Shown one piece after another: positions 16,983 through 23,170 of a stretch of DNA of 23,170 nt; position 1 is the first letter of the stretch, and each line of letters begins with the position of its first letter. The DNA comes from Sulfuritalea sp. GTDB taxonomy: Bacteria; Pseudomonadota; Gammaproteobacteria; Burkholderiales; Rhodocyclaceae. Below the pieces are notes generated by a model. That model had not been told where the DNA came from. It ran no database searches and saw only the letters and a list, made by a program, of their open reading frames with translations. The DNA lies in NCBI GenBank assembly GCA_026399445.1, contig JAPLRA010000166.1, forward strand, positions 1 through 23,170, in the 5' to 3' direction. The translations under genes and the position numbers were made by a program.

Positions 16983-17191
16983 ATATAGATCTCTTATGAT
17001 TAATAAGGGAGACTGTTTTCTGTGGATAAGGTTATATTATTAATTGAATACAATGAATTGTCGCGTGGATAACTTGGGTTAAAACCATGGTGAGCGGTTG
17101 TGAATGATTGTGGGTGAGTTTTTGGAAGTTGGTAAGTAATGACCCTTATCCACAATCTTTCAAGGTTTTGTTGGTCTAGTTTGTGCACAGG
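16983..17191. other. Candidate chromosomal origin (oriC) between dnaA and dnaN
   Basis: The 209-nt gap contains two perfect DnaA boxes in opposite orientation, TGTGGATAA (17021-17029) and TTATCCACA (17146-17154). A one-mismatch box CGTGGATAA lies at 17064-17072 and a looser TTGTGCACA at 17181-17189. An AT-rich tract (about 16981-17060) next to the first box could be the unwinding element. The setting between dnaA and dnaN is a recognised origin location. The alternative is the dnaA-rpmH gap, which has one perfect box. The gap also carries the dnaN promoter. Confidence 0.7.
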
Positions 17192-18559
17192 CTAGCCTTT
17201 GATTGTCTGCATCAATACATGCAAGTCATTATTTAGTCTGCTGTCCTTGCCTCGCAGGTCAATGATAGTACGACAAGCATGCATTACAGTGGTGTGATCG
17301 CGTCCGCCGAACGCCTCACCTATTTCAGGCAGGCTGTGTGATGTCAATTCGCGGGTCAGCCACATCGCTACCTGACGCGGCCTGGCGATGGCACGTGTGC
17401 GCTTTTGCGAGTACATGTCAGCGACTTTGATCTTGTAGAAGTCGGAAACGGTCTTTTGTACCAGTTCCAGTGAGATCTGCCGGTTTGTGGCGCCAATGAT
17501 GTCGCGCAAGGCTTCCTTGGCAACATCGAGATTAATTTCCCGGCCATGGAAGCGAGCGTAGGCGACCACGCGATTCAGTGCGCCTTCGAGTTCGCGTACG
17601 TTTGACTTGAGGTTCTTCGCAATCAGGAAGGACACCTCGTCGGAAACGGTGATGTGTTCAGCTTCAGCTTTCTTCTTGAGAATCGCGATACGCATTTCAA
17701 GTTCTGGCGGTTCAATCGCGACGGTTAGCCCCCAATCAAAGCGCGACACGAGTCTTTCTTCAAGACCCTGAACATCCTTTGGGTAGGTATCGCTGGTAAT
17801 GATGATCTGCTTCTTTGCTTCGATCAACGCGTTGAAGGCGTAGAAAAACTCCTCTTGCGTGCGATCTTTGCGATTGAAGAACTGAATATCGTCGATCAGC
17901 AACAGATCAAGCGAGCGGTAGTAGCGCTTGAACGCTTCACGGGAGTTCTGCTGGAAAGCTCGAACCACATCGGAAAAATAGTCCTCCGCGTGGACATAGC
18001 GGACCTCCATCGTCGGATTGGCGGCATAGATCGAGTTGCCTATAGCGTGAATCAGATGAGTCTTGCCCAGGCCGACCCCCCCATATATGAACAAGGGGTT
18101 ATAGGAAACGCCGGGGTTCATCGCCACTTGCTGTGCGGCAGCGCGAGCCAGGTCGTTGGCGCGACCGGTTACCAGGGTATCGAAAGTGAAATCAGCGTTC
18201 AATCGGGTTTTTTCATAGGCCGCGTCTCCGGATCTTGCTTGTATCGGAGTATTGGTGGGCACTACTGCCGGAATCGCGTCGGTGCTAGAGGTGACTGCGG
18301 GAACCTCTGCAACAGCGTCAGCGACACGAAGACTGATGTTGATCGGGCTGGAGAAGAACTCGACCCCAAGGGCTTCAATCTGGGCCAAATAGCGCTCCCG
18401 CACCCATTGCATGACGAACCGGTTGGGCGCTATCAGGCGGAAATGAGCGGGGCCGGTTTCATCGTCCTCGAGGCGCAGACCCTTTATCCATGTGTTGAAC
18501 TGCTGCGCAGGAAGTTCCTGCTCGAAGCGGTTCAGACAGGCGGACCAAAAATCACTCAT
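17192..18559 (-). CDS. dnaA: Chromosomal replication initiator DnaA
   Basis: The 455-residue protein opens with domain I (MSDFWSACLNRFEQELPAQQFNTWI), followed by a variable Ala/Pro/Thr linker (~80-115). The AAA+ domain has Walker A GGVGLGKT (160-167) and Walker B LLLIDD (Asp223-Asp224). The C-terminal helix-turn-helix carries the DnaA-box signature GGRDHTTVMHACRTI, and the protein ends MQTIKG. It binds DnaA boxes and melts the origin. I chose ATG at 18559 because family N-termini begin there. The frame runs to 18700, but the extra 47 residues look non-coding and include the promoter region. No clear Shine-Dalgarno precedes the ATG. Confidence 0.98.
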   Translation of the reverse strand: MSDFWSACLNRFEQELPAQQFNTWIKGLRLEDDETGPAHFRLIAPNRFVMQWVRERYLAQIEALGVEFFSSPINISLRVADAVAEVPAVTSSTDAIPAVVPTNTPIQARSGDAAYEKTRLNADFTFDTLVTGRANDLARAAAQQVAMNPGVSYNPLFIYGGVGLGKTHLIHAIGNSIYAANPTMEVRYVHAEDYFSDVVRAFQQNSREAFKRYYRSLDLLLIDDIQFFNRKDRTQEEFFYAFNALIEAKKQIIITSDTYPKDVQGLEERLVSRFDWGLTVAIEPPELEMRIAILKKKAEAEHITVSDEVSFLIAKNLKSNVRELEGALNRVVAYARFHGREINLDVAKEALRDIIGATNRQISLELVQKTVSDFYKIKVADMYSQKRTRAIARPRQVAMWLTRELTSHSLPEIGEAFGGRDHTTVMHACRTIIDLRGKDSRLNNDLHVLMQTIKG

Positions 18560-18659
18560 TGCGCTTGGATGGTTTTGAGGGGAAAGCCGGCGGGATGCTA
18601 TAAATAACAACGTGAAAGCGACGCTCTTTTGGTTCGGCGCTCGCTTCGGATGGAGACGC

Positions 18660-18690
18660 ATTCTAGCTGTTTCGGTACTAGTTATCCACA
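18660..18690 (-). promoter_or_regulatory. dnaA promoter with overlapping DnaA box
   Basis: A perfect DnaA box TTATCCACA (18682-18690) lies 16 nt upstream of a minus-strand -10 TAGAAT (18665-18660), overlapping where the -35 would be. The layout fits DnaA repressing its own transcription. The predicted start near 18653 leaves a leader of about 94 nt. Confidence 0.55.
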
Positions 18691-18710
18691 GCCAAGCCAA
18701 GTTGTTTCCC

Positions 18711-18739
18711 TTGACAAATCGGCCGTAAACGGCTGTAAT
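18711..18739 (+). promoter_or_regulatory. Strong sigma-70 promoter of rpmH
   Basis: A perfect TTGACA (18711-18716) and TGTAAT (18734-18739, 5 of 6) are separated by the ideal 17 nt. The start would be near 18746, about 26 nt before the rpmH ATG, with a GGGGA ribosome site between. It probably serves rpmH and rnpA, and perhaps the downstream genes. Confidence 0.8.
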
Positions 18740-18771
18740 CCGCGGTTTTTCTTAATTCAGGGGATATTGCC

Positions 18772-18906
18772 ATGAAACGCACCTACCAGCCTTCGGTCGT
18801 GCGCCGTAAGCGCACCCACGGCTTCCTAGTGCGCATGCGTACCCGGGGTGGCCGTGCTGTGATACGTGCGCGTCGTGCCAAGGGCCGTCATCGTCTCGCC
18901 GTCTAA
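18772..18906 (+). CDS. rpmH: 50S ribosomal protein L34
   Basis: The 44-residue basic protein is MKRTYQPSVVRRKRTHGFLV at the start and RRAKGRHRLAV at the end, the canonical L34 sequence and exact usual length. ATG is preceded by GGGGA at a proper distance and by a strong promoter. The last 41 nt overlap the open frame of rnpA. It diverges from dnaA, the classic origin arrangement. Confidence 0.98.
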   Translation: MKRTYQPSVVRRKRTHGFLVRMRTRGGRAVIRARRAKGRHRLAV

Positions 18907-19279
18907 ACGCACGGCTCCGTTTTGCTTCGAGCAGCGCCTGCATCGGCCGGAAGAGTTTTCTGCCGTCATGGCGGCGCGGCGGGTAGTACGCGGCGAGTGT
19001 TTTCACCTGCATTACCGGAAAGCAAGCACCGATAGCAGGGCTCGACTCGGATTGATAGTACCGAAGCGGCTGGCAAAGGCCGCCTCGGTGCGCAACGCTA
19101 TAAAACGGCAGGGGCGTGAAGCTTTCCGGTTGATGGTGGTTGAGATGCCATCCTGCGATCTGGTTCTGCGTCTGGCCCGGCCGGTCGTCGATGTGAAAGC
19201 GGGGAATCGTGCGCAGCGAAAGTTGTGGCGTACCGAAATCGAAACCCTCTTGAGGCGTCTTCCCTCCGGTTCGGAATGA
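18866..19279 (+). CDS. rnpA: Ribonuclease P protein component
   Basis: The protein (up to 137 residues; ~115-125 is usual) has the RnpA core FCFEQRLHRPEEFSAVM, then RLGLIVPKRLAKAASVRNAIKRQGREAFR. It is the protein cofactor that helps the RNase P RNA process tRNA 5' ends. The RNR motif reads RNA here; position three varies among betaproteobacterial relatives, so this may be lineage-normal. The start is uncertain: GTG at 18866 or 18875, both inside rpmH and without a good Shine-Dalgarno. Either way the two genes overlap in different frames. The stop shares ATGA with yidD. Confidence 0.9.
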   Translation: MRVVPRAVIVSPSKRTAPFCFEQRLHRPEEFSAVMAARRVVRGECFHLHYRKASTDSRARLGLIVPKRLAKAASVRNAIKRQGREAFRLMVVEMPSCDLVLRLARPVVDVKAGNRAQRKLWRTEIETLLRRLPSGSE

Positions 19280-19497
19280 GAACTTTGCTGGTCTACCCGT
19301 TGTTGTTGCTGATTCGCGTTTATCAGGTGGCGATCAGTCCGATGCTGGGCAGTCGCTGTCGTTTTCATCCAAGTTGCTCGGAGTATTCCCTGGACGCTCT
19401 CCGTCGTCACGGCTTGTTCAAAGGCTTGTGGCTAGCGGTCCGTCGAATCGGACGTTGTCATCCCTGGCATCCGGGCGGGTATGATCCGGTTCCCTGA
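19276..19497 (+). CDS. yidD: Membrane protein insertion efficiency factor YidD
   Basis: The 73-residue protein carries the YidD blocks YQVAISPMLGSRCRFHPSCSEY and GRCHPWHPGGYDPVP, with conserved cysteines in CRFHPSCS and RCHPWHPGG. It has an amphipathic N-terminal helix (MRTLLVYPLLLLIRVYQ) that lies on the inner membrane. It assists Sec/YidC insertion of proteins. The ATG at 19276 overlaps the rnpA stop by 4 nt, which fixes the start; an upstream in-frame start at 19225 lies within rnpA. Confidence 0.95.
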   Translation: MRTLLVYPLLLLIRVYQVAISPMLGSRCRFHPSCSEYSLDALRRHGLFKGLWLAVRRIGRCHPWHPGGYDPVP

Positions 19498-19537
19498 TTG
19501 TTCTGTACTTCTGACCTGAACCACTGCCGAGACAGTA

Positions 19538-21178
19538 ATGGATAACCGACGATTGATTCTGCTTTTAGTGTTCAGTTTTTCGCTGATCATGCTTTGGGAC
19601 GCCTGGCAAAAGCAGAGTTTGCCGAAATCGGCACCCGTAGCGATGCAGACAGCGGCTGTTCCGTCGGTTTCTGCTCCCGCTGGTGTGGTGCCAACGCCGA
19701 CTTTGGCGGCAGCAGGCGCTGGCGCGGTGTCCGCTTCCGTTCCCGTGGCGGCGGCGGTGGTGGCACCCGGAGCCGCGACTGCCAGGATCAGGACCGACCT
19801 GTATGCGGCAGATATTTCTTCGCAGGGCGGGGACATTACGCGGCTTGAACTGGTTCGCCATCCTGACACTGAAGACAAGTCAAAGCATTTCCTGCTCTTC
19901 GACAATGGCAGCAAGCATCTCTATCTGGCTCAGTCGGGGCTGATCGGTAATGGTTTGCCGAACCACAAGACCGAGTGGAAGTTGCCGCCAGGCGAGCAGG
20001 TACTCAAGGACGGTGAGAAGCAGCTCGAGGTCCGCCTGGAGGCTAGTGCGGCAAACGGAAGCAAGGTGGTGAAGACTTATGTTTTTAATCGCGACAGCTA
20101 TCAGATAGAAGTGCGCCACGAAGGCGTTTCCGCCGGTGCTCACGCCTACTATCAGGTCACGCGTGACGGCAAGCCGGCCGAAGGGCAGGGCAGCTCCATG
20201 ATGATGGGAGTAACGACTTTTACCGGGCCTGCCGTATATACGGAAACGGAGAAGTATCAGAAGGTTGAATTCGCGGACATTCTCAAGAACAAGGCAAAGT
20301 TTGTGCAGAAGGCCGACAACGGCTGGCTGGCAATGGTGCAGCATTACTTTGTGTCTGCGTGGCTGCCGACGGTGGGGACGGCGCGCGAGTTTTATATGCG
20401 CAAGGTCGGGGAGGATCTGTACTCCGCAGGGGTCATTCTGCCCGTCGGTGCTGACGGCAAGAGCACGATATCGCTCTATGCCGGACCGCAGGAGCAGGAC
20501 AAACTGGAGAAGGTTGCGCCGGGGCTTGATCTGGTGGTGGACTACGGTTGGCTGACGGTTATAGCGGCACCGCTATTCTGGGTTCTGGGTGCGATTCACA
20601 AGCTCGTCGGCAACTGGGGCTGGGCGATTATCGGTTTGACGATGTTGCTCAAAATGGCGTTTTTCCCGCTTTCGGCCGCAAGTTACAAGTCGATGGCGAA
20701 AATGCGGGTACTGACGCCAAAGCTGGTGAAGCTCAAGGAAACCTTTGGTGACGACAAGCAACGCCTGAACCAGGAAATGATGGCGCTGTACAAGAAGGAA
20801 AAAGTCAATCCCTTGGGCGGCTGCCTGCCGGTGCTGGTGCAGATCCCGGTATTCATTGCGCTCTACTGGGTGCTGCTGGGTACCGTCGAAATGCGCAATG
20901 CGCCCTGGTTGGGATGGATCACCGACCTGTCGGTCAAGGATCCGTTCTATGTGCTGCCGCTGATCATGGGCGCCACCATGTTCATTCAGACCAAGCTCAA
21001 TCCGACGCCGCCTGATCCGATTCAGGCCAAGGTCATGCTGTTCATGCCGATCATGTTCACCGGGATGTTTCTGTTCTTTCCGGCGGGTCTGGTGTTGTAC
21101 TGGACGGTGAACAACATCTTGTCGATCGCTCAGCAATGGCAGATCACCCGTCTCGTCGAGGCAGGGGAAAAGAAGTAG
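19538..21178 (+). CDS. yidC: Membrane protein insertase YidC
   Basis: The 546-residue protein (E. coli 548) has an N-terminal membrane helix (RLILLLVFSFSLIMLWDAW) and a low-complexity Ala/Val/Pro linker (~30-85). A large periplasmic beta domain spans ~85-340. The conserved five-helix insertase core starts near 345 with AAPLFWVLGAIHKLVGNWGWAIIGLT and includes FFPLSAASYKSMAKM, NPLGGCLPVLVQIPVFIALY and FFPAGLVLYWTVNNILSIAQQW. It inserts membrane proteins alone or with SecYEG. It follows yidD by 40 nt and precedes mnmE by 68 nt with two hairpins between. Confidence 0.98.
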   Translation: MDNRRLILLLVFSFSLIMLWDAWQKQSLPKSAPVAMQTAAVPSVSAPAGVVPTPTLAAAGAGAVSASVPVAAAVVAPGAATARIRTDLYAADISSQGGDITRLELVRHPDTEDKSKHFLLFDNGSKHLYLAQSGLIGNGLPNHKTEWKLPPGEQVLKDGEKQLEVRLEASAANGSKVVKTYVFNRDSYQIEVRHEGVSAGAHAYYQVTRDGKPAEGQGSSMMMGVTTFTGPAVYTETEKYQKVEFADILKNKAKFVQKADNGWLAMVQHYFVSAWLPTVGTAREFYMRKVGEDLYSAGVILPVGADGKSTISLYAGPQEQDKLEKVAPGLDLVVDYGWLTVIAAPLFWVLGAIHKLVGNWGWAIIGLTMLLKMAFFPLSAASYKSMAKMRVLTPKLVKLKETFGDDKQRLNQEMMALYKKEKVNPLGGCLPVLVQIPVFIALYWVLLGTVEMRNAPWLGWITDLSVKDPFYVLPLIMGATMFIQTKLNPTPPDPIQAKVMLFMPIMFTGMFLFFPAGLVLYWTVNNILSIAQQWQITRLVEAGEKK

Positions 21179-21184
21179 GCCGGG

Positions 21185-21231
21185 CTCCAATCCTGCGGGA
21201 TTGGAGGGCTTTCCGGGGCGCGCTGCCCCGG
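21185..21231 (+). other. Tandem hairpins between yidC and mnmE
   Basis: Two perfect inverted repeats follow the yidC stop: 9 bp with a 4-nt loop (21185-21193 / 21198-21206), then 7 bp of GC with a 5-nt loop (21213-21219 / 21225-21231). Neither is followed by a proper U-tract (the first by GGGCTTT). The second ends 15 nt before the mnmE ATG. They may be an attenuator or an mRNA 3'-end stabiliser. Confidence 0.5.
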
Positions 21232-21246
21232 CTCTAGGGAGAGCGG

Positions 21247-22593
21247 ATGGGACTGCCGCGCACCGATACCATCGCAGCTATCGCGACCGCTCCCGGGCGC
21301 GGTGGCATCGGCGTGGTGCGGGTGTCGGGTGAGAATCTGATGCCGTTTGCGCAGGTTCTGAGCGGTCAGCCGCCATCTCCTCGTCGCGCCTTGCTTCGAG
21401 ACTTTCTGGCGGCAGACGGGATTGCCATCGATCAGGGAATTCTGTTGTATTTTCCTGCGCCGCACTCCTTCACGGGCGAGGATGTGCTGGAACTCCAGGG
21501 CCACGGTGGTCCGGTAGTACTGCAGATGCTGCTGACGCGCTGCGTTGAACTCGGGGCGCGCCTGGCTGAGCCGGGAGAATTCTCCCGGCGCGCCTTTCTG
21601 AACGACAAGCTCGACCTGGTCCAGGCGGAAGCGGTTGCCGATCTGATTGACGCCACCACTGCCGCCGCGGCGCGCTCGGCTTTGCGTTCCCTGTCGGGCG
21701 AGTTTTCTCGTGAGGTGGGTTCTTTGGTGAAACGTCTCACCGAATTGCGCATGCTGGTGGAGGCGACGCTGGATTTCCCGGAAGAGGAAATTGATGTAGT
21801 GCGAGATACGGATGCCGCAGAGCGGCTATCGGATATCCGCGCCGATCTGGCTTCGCTACTGGAGCGCGCGCGCGCCGGGCGTCTGCTGAGTTCGGGTTTG
21901 CAGGTAGTGCTGGCAGGTTTGCCCAATGTCGGCAAATCGTCCCTGCTGAATCGCCTGGCAGGCGAGGAGCGTGCCATTGTCACCGAGGTCGCGGGCACAA
22001 CCCGCGATGCAGTGCGTGAAACCATCCAAGTCGAGGGAATACCCCTACACATCGTCGACACCGCGGGGCTGCGCGAAACGGATGATGTGGTGGAGAAGAT
22101 CGGCGTTGAGCGCGCCTGGGCGGAAATTCAGCGGGCCGACGTGGTACTTCAACTGGTTGATGCGCGCGGTGGTGAAACACCGGCCGACCATGCGATTGCC
22201 GTGCGTCTGCCGGCGGCTGTTGAGCGTATCGTGGTGGAGAACAAGTGCGATCTGGCCGGGCAGGCGGCGGCCCGCTTTGTGGAAGGTGGCCGGGTGCATG
22301 TGCGAATGTCGGCCAAGAGCGGCGAAGGCATCGACTTGCTGCATGACGAGTTACTGCGCGTGGCGGGCTGGAGCGGGCACGGCGAAGATGTGGTGCTGGC
22401 GCGCGAGCGGCATCTGGAGGCGCTTGGAGTGGCGGCCGAGAAGTCGGCGCTGGCGGCACGGCGACTGGATCAGATAGAGCTCTGCGCGGAGGAGTTGCGC
22501 CTGGCGCAGGAGGCCCTTTCGCGGATTACCGGCGAGTTCACCGCTGACGATTTGCTGGGCGAAATCTTCTCCCGCTTCTGTATCGGCAAATAG
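21247..22593 (+). CDS. mnmE: tRNA uridine-5-carboxymethylaminomethyl modification GTPase MnmE
   Basis: The 448-residue protein has an N-terminal folate-binding domain (TDTIAAIATAPGRGGIGVVRVSG, HSFTGEDVLELQGHGG) and a helical domain. The inserted G domain has GLPNVGKSSLLN (G1), GTTRDAVRE (G2), DTAGLRET (G3) and NKCDL (G4). It ends in FCIGK with the invariant cysteine. With MnmG it modifies the wobble uridine of several tRNAs. The ATG has a Shine-Dalgarno (AGGGAG). mnmG, often near the origin, is not in the window. Confidence 0.97.
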   Translation: MGLPRTDTIAAIATAPGRGGIGVVRVSGENLMPFAQVLSGQPPSPRRALLRDFLAADGIAIDQGILLYFPAPHSFTGEDVLELQGHGGPVVLQMLLTRCVELGARLAEPGEFSRRAFLNDKLDLVQAEAVADLIDATTAAAARSALRSLSGEFSREVGSLVKRLTELRMLVEATLDFPEEEIDVVRDTDAAERLSDIRADLASLLERARAGRLLSSGLQVVLAGLPNVGKSSLLNRLAGEERAIVTEVAGTTRDAVRETIQVEGIPLHIVDTAGLRETDDVVEKIGVERAWAEIQRADVVLQLVDARGGETPADHAIAVRLPAAVERIVVENKCDLAGQAAARFVEGGRVHVRMSAKSGEGIDLLHDELLRVAGWSGHGEDVVLARERHLEALGVAAEKSALAARRLDQIELCAEELRLAQEALSRITGEFTADDLLGEIFSRFCIGK

Positions 22594-22602
22594 AGGGGCA
22601 AC

Positions 22603-23170
22603 GTGGCTGAACTGGACTTGATCATGCTGCTGGCGGCCGCCTTGTTCGCCGGTTTCGTGGATGCCGTGGCCGGTGGCGGAGGTTTGATACAGGTGCCGAC
22701 CTTGCTGATGGCCTTGCCGGCGGAGTCGCCAGCAACGGTGTTTGGCACCAACAAGCTGGCAAGCATTTTCGGCACCGGTAACGCCGCGCTGCGCTACGCC
22801 CGACGCATTTCGTTGCCGTGGAGCATCGCCTTGCCAGCGGCGGCGGCGGCATTTGTGTTTTCTTTTGGCGGCGCCATGGCGGTGACGTGGCTGCCAAAGG
22901 ATGTGGTACGGCCGCTGGTCCTTGGCTTGTTGGTGCTGGTTCTGGCATACACCGTGATCAAGCCCGGTTTCGGGGTAGTCTCGGGTTCTCGACTGACGCC
23001 CTTGGTGGAGCGGCGTTGGGCACTTTGGGTCGGCGCCGGATTGGGTTTCTACGATGGTTTTTTCGGGCCTGGCGCCGGCAGTTTCATGATCTTTGCCTTC
23101 GTGCGGCTCTTTCGGCTCGACTTTCTGCATGCGTCAAGCGCGGCCAAAGTGGTAAATTTCGCTACCAACG
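22603..23170 (+). CDS. TauE/SafE-family permease (YfcA-like), 5' part
   Basis: The frame starts with GTG, preceded by GAGGGG at good spacing and 9 nt after the mnmE stop, and stays open to the window end. The ~189 visible residues contain AGFVDAVAGGGGLIQVPTLL, FGTNKLASIFGTGNAALRYA and GLGFYDGFFGPGAGSFM, the two inverted glycine-rich repeats of this family. About five or six membrane helices are visible. Members export sulfite, sulfonates or related organic acids; the YfcA branch has no firmly known substrate. It is probably co-transcribed with mnmE. Confidence 0.9.
   Translation, partial: MAELDLIMLLAAALFAGFVDAVAGGGGLIQVPTLLMALPAESPATVFGTNKLASIFGTGNAALRYARRISLPWSIALPAAAAAFVFSFGGAMAVTWLPKDVVRPLVLGLLVLVLAYTVIKPGFGVVSGSRLTPLVERRWALWVGAGLGFYDGFFGPGAGSFMIFAFVRLFRLDFLHASSAAKVVNFATN

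Noticed and set aside
18560..18700. N-terminal extension of dnaA by 47 codons
   Set aside because: The extension covers the promoter and leader; DnaA domain I of the family begins at MSDFW, encoded from 18559.

Overview
The window looks like a GC-rich betaproteobacterial chromosome segment around the replication origin, most likely Rhodocyclaceae-like. That placement is an inference from the gene order, a PHA-granule phasin, and codon and protein style; I could not search a database. The anchor is the conserved block dnaA-dnaN-gyrB (minus strand), diverging from rpmH-rnpA-yidD-yidC-mnmE (plus strand). The dnaA-dnaN gap carries perfect DnaA boxes and an AT-rich stretch and is the best oriC candidate.

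Layout. (1) 1-410: the 3' end of an ammonium transporter gene and a strong intrinsic terminator. (2) 479-4787: an accessory-looking patch. It holds a 1064-residue PLD-like nuclease/SF2 helicase/DUF3427-type protein (minus), divergent from a two-gene MNT nucleotidyltransferase/HEPN module (plus). They share a 99-nt gap containing a nested inverted repeat that looks like an operator. (3) 4798-8661 (minus): dbpA, a RIO-type kinase, a DUF1415 gene and arfB, mostly tightly packed, followed by a 19-codon small ORF, a C9 tract, two hairpins and a 65-codon gene. Three of these genes point to ribosome assembly or rescue. (4) 8753-10514 (minus): a hemerythrin-fold protein with a decayed metal site, a membrane-anchored lytic transglycosylase and a short phasin with a near-consensus promoter and PhaR-like sites. 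(5) 10692-13208 (minus): a kefF-kefC potassium efflux pair and its terminator. (6) 13362-23170: the origin block described above, ending in a truncated TauE/SafE-family permease gene.

Replication initiation (DnaA), the sliding clamp (DnaN) and gyrase (GyrB) sit together. On the other side of the origin, L34, the RNase P protein, YidD/YidC membrane insertion and MnmE tRNA modification form the usual co-directional cluster. The parts most worth a second look are the helicase/MNT-HEPN patch with its shared operator, the metal-poor hemerythrin and the small-ORF/hairpin region after arfB. I saw no rRNA, tRNA, CRISPR array or insertion sequence.
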